In this document: in pieces, positions 26,612-35,172 of the stretch
Layout: the number at the start of each line of letters is the position of its first letter
Numbering within the stretch: the first letter of the stretch is position 1
Source of the DNA: Pseudomonas extremaustralis
GTDB taxonomy: Bacteria; Pseudomonadota; Gammaproteobacteria; Pseudomonadales; Pseudomonadaceae
Length of the DNA stretch: 64,000 nucleotides
Assembly: GCF_900102035.1 (NCBI RefSeq)
Contig: NZ_LT629689.1
Span: 3,456,001 to 3,520,000, forward strand
Direction: 5' to 3'
Notes under the pieces: model-generated
Databases searched by the model: none
What the model saw: only the letters and a program-made list of their open reading frames with translations
What the model was told of the DNA's origin: nothing
Made by a program: the position numbers and the translations under genes

Positions 26612-29586
26612 CGTTCCTCCTCATAAGCCGAAAGGCCGGCAATCTCGCGGCCTTGGGCGAGTTTGTGCAGCAGTGGAGTTAGGTCTTCCACCAGAACCAG
26701 TTCTTTTTGCGTGCGAGCCTTCCAGCCCAGATTCAGTGGAGCCATCAGCTCGCTCAGGCGCTCGCCGTCGAAAATGCGACGTCGCAGGATTTCATCGACA
26801 AAGCCTTGCAAGGCATCGGGCGCAAGCCCGTGCCGGGAGGCGATGTCGGCGAGTTCCCGAGCCTTCTTCTCGGCCTTGAAACGATCAAAACCGGAACGAA
26901 TGGCAGCTTCGTCCAGCGCCTCGCCCACGGGTAGGCCACGGATGTATTCGGCAATGTCATCGCGTTCATCGATAAACTTGGCGTCGGACTGGATCAGGCC
27001 GATGAGCTGCTCACGGTTCATGGTGAGTTTGCCAGGCTTCTGCTGCGTCATCCGCGCAATCAGGCCCATGATGTAGTCGTAGTCGATCACCGCCGAGGCG
27101 AAGAGCACGAACTCGAAATCGAGCTGCTGCACTTCGGGTGGGGCCTGGTCGCCTTGTTTATCCTGCTGGTCCTTGAGTCGCTTAGCGGTTTCCAAATACA
27201 CGCCCTTGAAGCTCTGCAATTGCTCGGACGGCACGATCTGGCTGATCTGCGCTTTCTGTTCCTCGCTCAGGTCGGTGTATTGATCAAGCTGGGTATTGAG
27301 GCGCTGCACCTCCTTGAAGAGGTTGACGAACTGGCTACGCGCGGCATCACCCCTGAGATTGGCCACGTCTTCCGGCGCGTAGGCCAAGGCCTGCGACTGC
27401 ATGAAGTCAGCCATCTTTTGCGTGGCTGCTTGTAGGCTGTCGATAACCTTGGGGGCAGGGTCCACCAGCCAGATTTCTCTGGCGATGCCAACTTTCTCTC
27501 CCGAGAAAAGGGTGATCGCCTCCTCCACTGGCTTTTGCTGCTGTCGGAAGTCGAGAATGTTGCCGTAAGGCTTGCTGTCATTGAGCACGCGATTGGTGCG
27601 CGAGAAAGCCTGAATCAGCCCGTGGTGCTTGAGGTTCTTGTCCACGTACAGGGTGTTCAGGTACTTGGAGTCAAAGCCGGTGAGCAGCATGTCCACCACG
27701 ATAGTGATGTCGATCTTCTGGGCATGCGGCAGATCGGTGTTGGAGTATTGCTGGTCCTTGATGCGCTTTTGCACGTCCTGGTAGTACAGGTCGAACTCAC
27801 CGATGCGGTGGTTGGTGCCAAAGCGGGCGTTGTAGTCGGCAATGATGCGGGTGAGCGCGGCCTTCTTGCCTTCCGGATCCTGCTGATTGTCTTCCTTTTC
27901 CTGCGGCAGGTCTTCCTGAATCTGCTGGACGTCCTTGTTGCCCTCGGCGGGCGGAGAGAACACGCAAGCGACGTTCAGCGGCTGAAAGGTGTCGTTCTCT
28001 CCCTGCTTCTTGGCCTGGAGGGTCTTGAAGGCCTCGAAGTACTCGATAGCGTCGTTGATGCTGGCGGTGGCCAGCACGGCGTTGAACTTGCGGCCGCTAG
28101 TCGCGGCATCGTGTTTGGCGAGGATGGTTTCGATAACCTTGGCCTTGGCCAAGCCCTCGCCGGGTTTGGGCGGGTTCTTACCTTCGGGCTTGAAGTAATC
28201 GATGTGGAAGCGCAAGACGTTGCGGTCTTCGATGGCGTGGGTGATTGTGTACTGGTGCAAGGAGCGCTGGAACAGATCGTCTGTGGTGCGGTAGCTGGCT
28301 TGTTGCCCCTCAATCTGTTGATAGCTGGCGTTCTGCTCGAAGATTGGCGTGCCGGTGAAGCCGAATAGCTGGGCGTTTGGAAAGAACTCCTTGATGGCCT
28401 TGTGGTTCTCGCCGAATTGCGAGCGGTGACACTCGTCGAAGATGAACACCATGCGTTGGTTACGCAGGGGTTCCAGGCGCTCCTTGTAATTGCGTTTGTT
28501 GTTGCCGTCGAGCGCCAGGCCCAACTTCTGAATGGTGGTAACGATCACCTTGTCGGCGTAGTCGTCTGACAGCAGGCGGCGCACCAGCGTTTCGGTGTTG
28601 GTGTTCTCTTCGACGCAGCCTTCCTGGAAGCGGTTGAATTCCTCGCGGGTCTGGCGGTCAAGGTCTTTGCGGTCCACCACGAACAGGCACTTGTCGATGT
28701 CCGGGTTGTCCTTGAGCAGCGTGGATGCCTTGAACGATGTGAGCGTCTTGCCGCTGCCGGTGGTGTGCCAAATGTAGCCGTTGCCGCAGTTCTGGTGGAT
28801 GCAGTCCACGATGGCCTTGACGGCATAGATCTGGTATGGCCGCATCATGAGCAGCTTCTGTTCACTGGCGACCAGCACCATGTAGCGGCTGATCATCTGG
28901 CCTAGGGTGCATTTGGCCAGGAACTTCTCAGCGAAGCTGTCCAGGTGCGTGATCTTTTTATTGTCCTCGCTCGCGAACTGGTAAACGGGCAAGAAGCGTT
29001 CGTCAGCATTGAAACTGAAGTGACGTGAGTTGTTGTTGGCGAAGTACCAGGTATCGGTGCGGTTGCTGACGATGAAGAGCTGGATGAAGCACAGCAGCGT
29101 CTTGCCGTAACCGTTGCCGGGGTCGCTCTTATAATCGACGATCTGCTGCATAGCCCTACGCGGGCTGACGGCCAGCGTCTTGAGCTCAACTTGCACCACC
29201 GGAACGCCGTTGATGAGCAGCATCACATCGTAACGATGATGGCTGTAGTCGGTGTTGATACGCAGTTGATTAACCACTTCGAAGTGGTTCTTGCACCAAT
29301 CCTTGATGTTAACCAAGGTGTAGTTGAACGGTGTGCCATCGTCGCGCTCGAAGCTGTTGATATTACGCAGCGTTTGGGCAGCGTTATAGACGTCAGGCGT
29401 AATCACGCTATCAAGAAGGCGCTGGAATTCGCTGTCGGTTAGGTGGATCCGGTTGAGATCCTCGAACTTTTCGCGGAAGTTCTTTTCCAGCGCAGCGCGG
29501 TCCCGAATGTCAGTACGGAGGGTGTACTTGAGATCGGCCAGCTTGGCGATTAAATCCTGCTCGATCCGGCTTTCAGTGGCGCTCAT
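26608..29586 (-). CDS. hsdR: Type I restriction enzyme endonuclease/translocase subunit HsdR
   Basis: A 992-residue motor subunit. The N-terminal nuclease domain shows the PD-(D/E)xK residues Asp120 (HHRYDVMLL) and E134-x-K136 (VQVELKT). The translocase has Walker A TTGSGKT (275-281), DECH (384-387) and GFTGTP, followed by the second RecA-like domain and a helical C-terminal region that binds HsdM. Sequence and size point to the type IC group, the same group whose E. coli member EcoprrI carries prrC. It is the first gene of the six-gene operon; the promoter should lie between 29587 and 29661 or further upstream. Confidence 0.95.
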   Translation of the reverse strand: MSATESRIEQDLIAKLADLKYTLRTDIRDRAALEKNFREKFEDLNRIHLTDSEFQRLLDSVITPDVYNAAQTLRNINSFERDDGTPFNYTLVNIKDWCKNHFEVVNQLRINTDYSHHRYDVMLLINGVPVVQVELKTLAVSPRRAMQQIVDYKSDPGNGYGKTLLCFIQLFIVSNRTDTWYFANNNSRHFSFNADERFLPVYQFASEDNKKITHLDSFAEKFLAKCTLGQMISRYMVLVASEQKLLMMRPYQIYAVKAIVDCIHQNCGNGYIWHTTGSGKTLTSFKASTLLKDNPDIDKCLFVVDRKDLDRQTREEFNRFQEGCVEENTNTETLVRRLLSDDYADKVIVTTIQKLGLALDGNNKRNYKERLEPLRNQRMVFIFDECHRSQFGENHKAIKEFFPNAQLFGFTGTPIFEQNASYQQIEGQQASYRTTDDLFQRSLHQYTITHAIEDRNVLRFHIDYFKPEGKNPPKPGEGLAKAKVIETILAKHDAATSGRKFNAVLATASINDAIEYFEAFKTLQAKKQGENDTFQPLNVACVFSPPAEGNKDVQQIQEDLPQEKEDNQQDPEGKKAALTRIIADYNARFGTNHRIGEFDLYYQDVQKRIKDQQYSNTDLPHAQKIDITIVVDMLLTGFDSKYLNTLYVDKNLKHHGLIQAFSRTNRVLNDSKPYGNILDFRQQQKPVEEAITLFSGEKVGIAREIWLVDPAPKVIDSLQAATQKMADFMQSQALAYAPEDVANLRGDAARSQFVNLFKEVQRLNTQLDQYTDLSEEQKAQISQIVPSEQLQSFKGVYLETAKRLKDQQDKQGDQAPPEVQQLDFEFVLFASAVIDYDYIMGLIARMTQQKPGKLTMNREQLIGLIQSDAKFIDERDDIAEYIRGLPVGEALDEAAIRSGFDRFKAEKKARELADIASRHGLAPDALQGFVDEILRRRIFDGERLSELMAPLNLGWKARTQKELVLVEDLTPLLHKLAQGREIAGLSAYEEER

Positions 29587-29661
29587 GCGTTCACTCCTGT
29601 CATCAATGCCCCGTTGTTCTTGCGCTTCGGCAGGGCTCTTGCTTCGGTAGCATTTGCCATC

Positions 29662-29853
29662 TCAATCGACTTCCTTGTCTAGATCGTTACCAGGTCGATC
29701 CAGCGCCAAGCCATGTGCCCTCGCATAGTCCAGTACCAGAACTTCGATCATGGAGGCAACCGAGCGCCGCTCGCGCTCAGCAGCCATGCGCAGCAGTTGC
29801 TTGATCTCGGCGGAGGTCCGTATGGAAAGGGTTTCGTCTTTCAGGCGGGACAT
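29662..29853 (-). CDS. Ribbon-helix-helix-type small DNA-binding protein
   Basis: A 63-residue protein: the N-terminal strand DETLSIRTSAEIKQLLRMAAER followed by RRSVASMIEVLVLDYARAHG has the strand-helix-helix pattern of MetJ/Arc (CopG-like) regulators. It lies 75 bases upstream of hsdR on the same strand, so it may be an operon regulator or an orphan antitoxin; no toxin gene is next to it. Confidence 0.65.
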   Translation of the reverse strand: MSRLKDETLSIRTSAEIKQLLRMAAERERRSVASMIEVLVLDYARAHGLALDRPGNDLDKEVD

Positions 29854-30362
29854 GACGTCGCCTCGGTGGTGATGTCTCGCAAATGTACTGCGTTTGGCAT
29901 TGCCTGGCTATTGATCTTTCACAGCTTCCGGGGCAATGCTTCCAGGCTTTCTGAGCGAGCAACCACATGCAGTTCGCGACAAGAGGCGTCGCACTACTCT
30001 TCGATCAGCTCAGCGCAACGTGTAGCCTGGCGAGTGTCTGGAGATTCGGCTGGCGTTGAGTTGTCATGGCTATTCCTGCGTTGTCGGCGGCGACCACTCC
30101 ATACCCTCTTCGAGAATCGGATGGCTTTCGCTAACGACGATCAACGCCTTGTTCCGATTCTCCAGCGCGAACATGGCGATGGAGCCGTTGACTTCCGCCA
30201 CCTTCACCGCCCCTGTGGATCAAGCCTGCCAACCCAGACGTATTGCCGAGTCTCCAAACATGCAAGGTAATACGAAATACCCATGCTTCCCCCGAATTCG
30301 ACTCAAGTCTTTTGCTGCGCCAGTATCTTGCTCAATACTGTGATTAAGCCGTTCGTGAACAC
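29854..30362. other. Poorly coding stretch upstream of the RHH gene
   Basis: About 500 bases with no clear full-length gene. One minus-strand frame at 30070-30207 has protein-like composition (see that entry). In the same frame, behind a stop codon, lies a further open segment up to 30432 that overlaps the gene at 30363. The region may hold decayed genes. Confidence 0.4.
30070..30207 (-). CDS. Possible 45-residue protein
   Basis: A short minus-strand frame with a GTG start preceded by AGGGGC. It encodes a peptide containing VAEVNGSIAMFALENRNKA and ending EGMEWSPPTTQE. The amino-acid pattern (alternating hydrophobic strands) looks natural, but no family is recognised and the frame could be the remnant of a longer gene, since the same frame is open beyond a single stop upstream. 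Confidence 0.3.
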   Translation of the reverse strand: MKVAEVNGSIAMFALENRNKALIVVSESHPILEEGMEWSPPTTQE

Positions 30363-30644
30363 TCAACGACTGCTCGTAGCATCGACCAAATCGCCCCGAC
30401 GATACACCTGCCAACCGTTCCCCGTAAGGCATCCCTCAGACACTACGTGGGCCAGCGCTTCGCGTTCCAAGTCTGAGAGATCAGCCGCCAGCGGCACCTC
30501 CGCGTCCGGCCTTGACGGAGCGGTGTATCGCTGATCGATGACGATGTGATGCTGGACTGTCTGCTGTAGCAATCTGACTTGGCCCACAGCTTGCAGGTCT
30601 CTGCCAAAAGGGAAGCAGACTTCGGCGAGAATGACGCGATCCAT
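30363..30644 (-). CDS. Hypothetical protein (93 aa)
   Basis: A 93-residue frame beginning MDRVILAEVCFPFGRDLQAVG, with an acidic middle part (ADLSDLEREALAHVV) and the ending WQVYRRGDLVDATSSR. It follows the interrupted gene at 30711-31147 on the same strand after a 66-base gap and may have formed an operon with it. There is no membrane segment or recognised domain. The function is unknown. Confidence 0.45.
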   Translation of the reverse strand: MDRVILAEVCFPFGRDLQAVGQVRLLQQTVQHHIVIDQRYTAPSRPDAEVPLAADLSDLEREALAHVVSEGCLTGNGWQVYRRGDLVDATSSR

Positions 30645-30710
30645 CCGCGAGCCGCAGAAAGGCCCTAGTTTATACCGGGTTGCCAGCGAAGGCCCCCGAG
30701 AACTTGATTG

Positions 30711-31147
30711 CTAGGGTCGAAGGTGGAGTCCTGCGGAAAAGATAACCTCAGTTGTTCGAAGATTGCCCCTACCGATTGCGGGGTGAGTGCTATAGCTGGC
30801 CCCACCTCCTACCCTGTAGACGTAACCCGGTTGGTTGTCTTCTTCATCCTCAGCGACGCTCACCTCAGTAAGGGGCTCCATCAGCCAATGCTTCTCCCCC
30901 CTCAGGTGACCAGGCGATACCAGAAATGCCTGGGCCAACCATGAACGATCGTCTAGCTCCTCAAGCACCCGTCTGAGCACCGGAACAGTCGGAATCATGA
31001 GCATGCTACCAATTTTTTCATCGCCGTAGTCCCGAACTAGCTCCACGTAAAACCACGGATAGTGGATCTCTTGCTCAACAAACTGCCAGTGCTGCACTTG
31101 AGGATCACCAAGAATGCCTCCTGGAAGCAGCTCTGCATGCCGGTACG
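30711..31147 (-). pseudogene. 3' part of a hypothetical gene interrupted by the 30-kb block
   Basis: This frame encodes the TYRHAELLPGGILGDPQVQ... part of an acidic protein of about 145 residues of unknown function. Its start is now replaced by IS sequence. The missing 5' end lies 30 kb away at 61192-61209. Joining the two across one copy of ccggtacg restores a continuous frame, M-F-M-T-Y-R-H-A-E, behind a strong ribosome-binding site (GAGGGG, 6 bases before ATG). The IS end accidentally keeps the frame open up to 31199, so automatic calls would give a wrong 162-residue protein. Confidence 0.8.
31140..31147. repeat. Left copy of the 8-bp target duplication (ccggtacg)
   Basis: The eight bases directly before the first IS21-family end are identical to 61192-61199, directly after the last IS21-family end. 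Confidence 0.8.
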
Positions 31148-31275
31148 TGCGGATTCCACGCCATCCGGCCACCCAGTCCGCTCTCATCTGGCCAGGCATT
31201 CCAGGGCCATCTGGCCACCTGTTCCACGGCCATCCGGCCGGGCAGTCGGAGCGCAGCGACGCAGGGGTGGCATTG

Positions 31276-32031
31276 TTAGTCCGGGTTGGCTGGCGTCGTC
31301 AATTTCTGCGTCCGTTTGCGCATTGATTCACCCTTCAGATTGATCCGGTAAGCGTTGTGCACCAGGCGGTCGAGGATAGCGTCGGCCAGGGTCGGATCGC
31401 CGATCAGTTCGTGCCAGTTGTCCACCGGCATCTGGCTGGTAACGATGGTCGAGCGCTGGCCGTAGCGGTCGTCCAGTAGCTCCAGCATGTCGCGCCGCTG
31501 TTCGGCGGTGAACGGGGCCAAGCCCCAGTCATCGAGGATCAGCAGGTCGGTCTTGGCGTAGCTGCTCATCAGCTTGGCGAAGCGCCCGTCGCCATGGGCC
31601 AGACCCAGTTCTTCCAGCAAACGCGGCAAGCGCAGGTAACGCACGCTGTAGCCTTCTCGGCAGGCCTGGTGGGCCAGGGCGCAGGCCAGCCAGGTTTTAC
31701 CGACACCGGTGGGGCCGCCGATGATCAGGTTGAGGCCGTCGCGTAGCCACTGGCCGCCGCTCAGTTGCAGGATCAGCGCCTTATCCAGCCCGCGCGGGCT
31801 GCGGTAGTCGATGTCTTCGAGGCAGGCGTTGTGCTTGAGCCGGGCCTGGCGCAGGCGGCTGCTCAGGCGCTTGTCGTCGCGTTCAGTCAGCTCGCGGTCG
31901 ACCAGCAGGCCGAGGCGTTCCTCGAAGCTCAGGCTGTCGATGTCCGGGGTTTTCAGTTGTTCGTTCAGCGCCTTGAGCATGCCGTGCAGGCGCAGGGTTT
32001 GCAGCTTGTCCAGGGTCGGATGGGGCAGCAT
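31276..32031 (-). CDS. istB: IS21-family helper ATPase IstB
   Basis: A 251-residue AAA+ ATPase that activates the IstA transposase and selects the target. Walker A is GPTGVGKT (106-113), Walker B is LLILDDWG near residue 170, and the N-terminal helical domain MLPHPTLDKLQTLRLHGML is typical. The ATG at 32031 is chosen as the usual IstB start; the frame continues 48 codons upstream into the intergenic stretch. It follows istA by 17 bases and appears intact. Confidence 0.93.
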   Translation of the reverse strand: MLPHPTLDKLQTLRLHGMLKALNEQLKTPDIDSLSFEERLGLLVDRELTERDDKRLSSRLRQARLKHNACLEDIDYRSPRGLDKALILQLSGGQWLRDGLNLIIGGPTGVGKTWLACALAHQACREGYSVRYLRLPRLLEELGLAHGDGRFAKLMSSYAKTDLLILDDWGLAPFTAEQRRDMLELLDDRYGQRSTIVTSQMPVDNWHELIGDPTLADAILDRLVHNAYRINLKGESMRKRTQKLTTPANPD

Positions 32032-32048
32032 GGTGGGATTCCTTGTGT

Positions 32049-33578
32049 TCAGTGGTAGTAGCCGGGGCCGCGCAGGTTGGCGTGGTCGTCCGGCAGCAGG
32101 GGCAGGTGCTGCTGGGCCAGCGGCAGGTTCTCCAGCCCCTGGCGCAGGATCGATTCGAGGCTCTTGTAGCTGCACGTGCCGAGGCTGATGGCGCGACGGC
32201 AGGCCAACTCCAGACGCGCCTCACCGTGGGTTTTACCCAGGCGCAGGATGCCCAGGCAGGCCCGGTAGCCCTGCTGCGGATGGATGCGCCGTTCGAGGAT
32301 GTGCCGGATCACGCCGGCGGTGTTCGGCCCGGTCTGCTCGGCCCAGCGGATCAGCCGTTGCGGCGTCCACTCGGCATGCTCGCGATGGCTCTTGGGCATG
32401 TGCTCGGCCTGCGTGCTGTGCCTGCCCTTGTGCATTGAGCGCAGGTGGCTGGCCACTCGCTGGTTGGCGTGGAAAAACTCGACGGTGCGCGCCGTCAGGC
32501 GCACCTCCAGCTGCTTCTTCACCAGTTGATACGGCACCGAGTAGTAATGCCCATCGACCTCGACGTGGTAGTCGATGTGCACCCGCGCCTTCTTCCACTC
32601 GGCGTAGACGTAGGGTTGCTCCGGCAGGGGGCGCAGCGCCGGACGATCCAGGCTGTCGAAGGCCGACTGCCGGGAGCCCGGCAGCTTCTTGAACGGGCGT
32701 TGGTTGAGCCGCTCCAGCAGCCCGGCGATGGCCGTGTTGAGTTCATCCAGGGAGAAGAACTGCCGATTCCTCAGTGCGGCGAGGATCCAACGCTCGACCA
32801 CCTGCACGCCGACTTCGGCCTTGGCCTTGTCGCGCGGTTTGCGTGCCCGCGCCGGCACCACCGCCACGCCATAGTGCTCGGCCAGATCGCGGTAGCTGGG
32901 GTTGATGTCCGGCTCGTAACGATGGGCCTTGCTCACCGCGCTGCGCAGGTTGTCCGGCACCACGATCTCCGGCACGCCGCCGAGGAAGGCGAAGCAACGG
33001 GTATGCGAGCCTAGCCAGTCCGGCAGCTGCTGCGACCAGGTGGCTTCGGCGAAGGTGTAGCTGGACGCGCCGAGCACCGCGACGAACACCTGCGCCTGGC
33101 GGATCTCGCCGCTGTGGCGGTCGATAACCGGCACCGTCTGGCCGGCATAGTCGACGAACAGCTTCTCGCCGACGCGGTGCTCCTGACGCATCACCACGTC
33201 CAACTTGCCCTGCCAGGCTCGGTAGTGCTCACAGAACCAGCTGTACTGAAAGCCCTGAGGCTGGCTCAGGCGGTACTCCTGCCAGAGCAGCGCCAGGGTC
33301 ACCCCGGGGCGGCGCAGTTCGGCATGCCCCCATGCCCAATCGGGTAAAGGCCGCTTCTCACTGGCAACCGCCGGGGCCGGCGGGAACAGTTGCTGCTCCA
33401 ACTCGGCATCGGACAACGAACAGGGCCAGGTGAGGCCGCTGGCGGCAAAACGGCAGAGGTAATCACCGGCACTGCTGTGGCCAATGCCCAGGCTGCGGGC
33501 GATCTTGCGCACGGACAGGCCGCAGTCGAACTTGAGGCGTAACACCTCTCGGATTTTACGCATGGATAAACGCTCCAC
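32049..33578 (-). CDS. istA: IS21-family transposase IstA
   Basis: A 509-residue DDE transposase. It starts at a GTG (33578) preceded by AGAGG. The N-terminal helix-turn-helix (MRKIREVLRLKFDCGLSVRKIARSLGIG) binds the terminal repeats. The catalytic core includes KLFVDYAGQTVPVI and PDNLRSAVSKA, and the C-terminus ends with the LPLAQQHLP region. It appears intact. Compared with the truncated copy at 60435-61002 it is nearly identical after residue about 45 but clearly different in the helix-turn-helix, in parallel with the different terminal repeats. Confidence 0.92.
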   Translation of the reverse strand: MERLSMRKIREVLRLKFDCGLSVRKIARSLGIGHSSAGDYLCRFAASGLTWPCSLSDAELEQQLFPPAPAVASEKRPLPDWAWGHAELRRPGVTLALLWQEYRLSQPQGFQYSWFCEHYRAWQGKLDVVMRQEHRVGEKLFVDYAGQTVPVIDRHSGEIRQAQVFVAVLGASSYTFAEATWSQQLPDWLGSHTRCFAFLGGVPEIVVPDNLRSAVSKAHRYEPDINPSYRDLAEHYGVAVVPARARKPRDKAKAEVGVQVVERWILAALRNRQFFSLDELNTAIAGLLERLNQRPFKKLPGSRQSAFDSLDRPALRPLPEQPYVYAEWKKARVHIDYHVEVDGHYYSVPYQLVKKQLEVRLTARTVEFFHANQRVASHLRSMHKGRHSTQAEHMPKSHREHAEWTPQRLIRWAEQTGPNTAGVIRHILERRIHPQQGYRACLGILRLGKTHGEARLELACRRAISLGTCSYKSLESILRQGLENLPLAQQHLPLLPDDHANLRGPGYYH

Positions 33579-33649
33579 AACGACCTCTCTGCTTCGAAAA
33601 AGAGATCGATGGTAGTGAATAAATCCTGCGTGGCTGCCTGCCAGAAAAG

Positions 33650-33766
33650 TGTCCGGATGACCGTGGAGTCGGTGTCCGGATGCTCGTGGAATGAGTGTCC
33701 GGATCAGCGTGGAATCACTGTCCGGATGCGCGTGGAATGGGTGTCCGAGTCAGCGTGGAATCCGCA
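33650..33766. repeat. Five 23-bp direct repeats, type GTGTCC (IS21 right end)
   Basis: Five tandem units of the form GTGTCCGGATnnnCGTGGAAT with three variable bases, ending in CCGCA at 33766. They are presumed IstA binding sites. They differ at one constant position (GTGTCC against GTGGCC) from the repeats of the other IS21 ends in the window. Confidence 0.85.
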
Positions 33767-33973
33767 GGATTCACTTCATTCGGGGACGGTAGACGGTTCG
33801 ACATAGTTGTGGCAACCCAAGCGACATCACCCATTGGTAAAGTCATCAGGCTACTTTATCGAAATTCAAAACTAGCTCACCAATACCCCATCGAGAGCCT
33901 CCGCCCCGACTTAAGCTCACGGAACGGGCGCTCTGCTGCAAAAACTAACAAACAACGAGTGCAGGATGGTTCA

Positions 33974-34138
33974 TTACCTCAGCTCAATGTAGATTTTGTA
34001 ACCAATGGTAGCCAACATCACCACTATCCCTGTGGCCATCACCAGCACACCACTGTCCCGTTCCCGCCGGCTGTAGCCGACCATCAGGAGCAGGAATCCC
34101 AGGCCGATCAGGCCAATCATCACTTCAAGTTCTCGCAT
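33974..34138 (-). CDS. Small membrane protein (54 aa) after the DUF4105 gene
   Basis: A 54-residue protein with two hydrophobic helices (VMIGLIGLGFLLLMVGYSRR and GVLVMATGIVVMLATIGYKI). Its ATG overlaps the stop of the DUF4105 gene, so it is translationally coupled and likely part of the same envelope system. The function is unknown. It is too short for most automatic callers but is well supported by hydrophobic pattern and coupling. Confidence 0.65.
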   Translation of the reverse strand: MRELEVMIGLIGLGFLLLMVGYSRRERDSGVLVMATGIVVMLATIGYKIYIELR

Positions 34139-35172
34139 CAGTCTCTGCCTTCATCATTGTGGCTGGTATCGGTGGGAGACACCCAGCCGGGCACTCCGCG
34201 CCGGATCTGCCTGGAAAAATCGCTCGCATCGTTGGCCATCCGTGCCCGTTCGGTAAAGCGCCCGTGCTGACGCAACGTATCGAGGCTGTAGCCACCCTGC
34301 AGGCCACCGACCGACATGACATAGGCCGGCAGGTAGCCTGTCAGCAGCAAACGGTAATCGACCGGCAGTCCGCCAATGATCGTCTGCAGCATGTCGAAAA
34401 CGATGGTGGTGCAGTTGGCCGTAATGGTGTTGTAGAAACGCGGCTGATCGACCAGGGCGTTGGCCTGCTGCACATAGGAGAGCAGCAACGCACGCATCGC
34501 CTCGTCGGGCATAGCAATACGATAGAGATAGCTGTCTTCGCCGCGCACGTTGGTGCGCACGCGCAAGGCATCACGCTCGTCAGTGGCGACGATGCTCAAC
34601 TCGAACTGCTTGAAGAAACCACCAATCTCCGAATAGGCCTCGCCTTGCTCCTTGCGCACCTCAACGGTGAACGTCAGAAAACGCCCATCCGTGAAGCCGA
34701 AAGAAACCAGAACATGGGCGATGGCCGGCATGCCCCAATAGGAGGTGATCAGGTCGACCGAGGCGAGCTGGTCGAGATCGTAGCGACGTGTTTCCCAGGC
34801 AACGTCATAGTCATCATCGCTGCGCCAGTTGAAGTTGCGCACATTGTGCAGGATGAGCTGATTGCCCACGAGCTCGCCCTGGGTCATCTGCGCGACATCA
34901 CCAGCCCAGATACGCTGGTTTGACGGTTCCAGGCTTGTCCACCAGACCAGCAACGCGGCGAAGACAAGCACCTGACCGACAAGCGCCAGTATGGGACGCC
35001 CGCGCCACAGCAGAACCTGCAGAATGCAGCCAAGCAGGCACCAGCCCGCAATCAGCACCCAGGTTGCCAGCCCTCCAGTCTGGTAGAACAGCGCCAGCAC
35101 GCCCCAGGCCATGATCAGAAAAAACGACAGCGCGAGGACACTGCGCAGGAGAAGACCCAACAGCCCGTTCAT
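34138..35172 (-). CDS. DUF4105-domain membrane protein
   Basis: A 344-residue protein with three N-terminal membrane segments (about residues 3-80) and a large domain matching DUF4105 (related to the N-terminal periplasmic part of Lnb-type proteins). The characteristic stretch is FYNTITANCTTIVFDML, with the conserved Asn-Cys pair, followed by the LLTGYLPAY region. The conserved Cys in a NCTT setting suggests a cysteine-peptidase-like or acyl-transfer function, which is inference. It overlaps the upstream lipoprotein gene by 4 bases and the following small gene by 1 base. Confidence 0.82.
   Translation of the reverse strand: MNGLLGLLLRSVLALSFFLIMAWGVLALFYQTGGLATWVLIAGWCLLGCILQVLLWRGRPILALVGQVLVFAALLVWWTSLEPSNQRIWAGDVAQMTQGELVGNQLILHNVRNFNWRSDDDYDVAWETRRYDLDQLASVDLITSYWGMPAIAHVLVSFGFTDGRFLTFTVEVRKEQGEAYSEIGGFFKQFELSIVATDERDALRVRTNVRGEDSYLYRIAMPDEAMRALLLSYVQQANALVDQPRFYNTITANCTTIVFDMLQTIIGGLPVDYRLLLTGYLPAYVMSVGGLQGGYSLDTLRQHGRFTERARMANDASDFSRQIRRGVPGWVSPTDTSHNDEGRD

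Larger units (their letters stand above)
31148..33766 (-). mobile_element. IS21-family element, hybrid ends
   Basis: A 2.6-kb element with istA and istB on the minus strand. Both ends carry TGCGGATTCCACG. The left end (31148 onward) has subterminal repeats with the core GGCCAC. The right end (33650-33766) has five 23-base direct repeats with the core GGACAC (GTGTCC on the plus strand). The two ends therefore belong to two different repeat types. No matching target duplication flanks this copy itself; the left flank instead matches the right flank of the remnant at 60435-61191. Confidence 0.88.

Noticed and set aside
32049..33578. Frameshift suspected in istA because of an odd N-terminus
   Set aside because: The frame is continuous from a GTG with a ribosome-binding site, and the difference from the second copy is true divergence of the helix-turn-helix.
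33650..33766. Regular 23-bp repeats that look array-like (also at 61072-61191)
   Set aside because: Not a CRISPR: the units are tandem without true spacers, lie exactly at IS21-family ends next to istA, and no cas gene is present.
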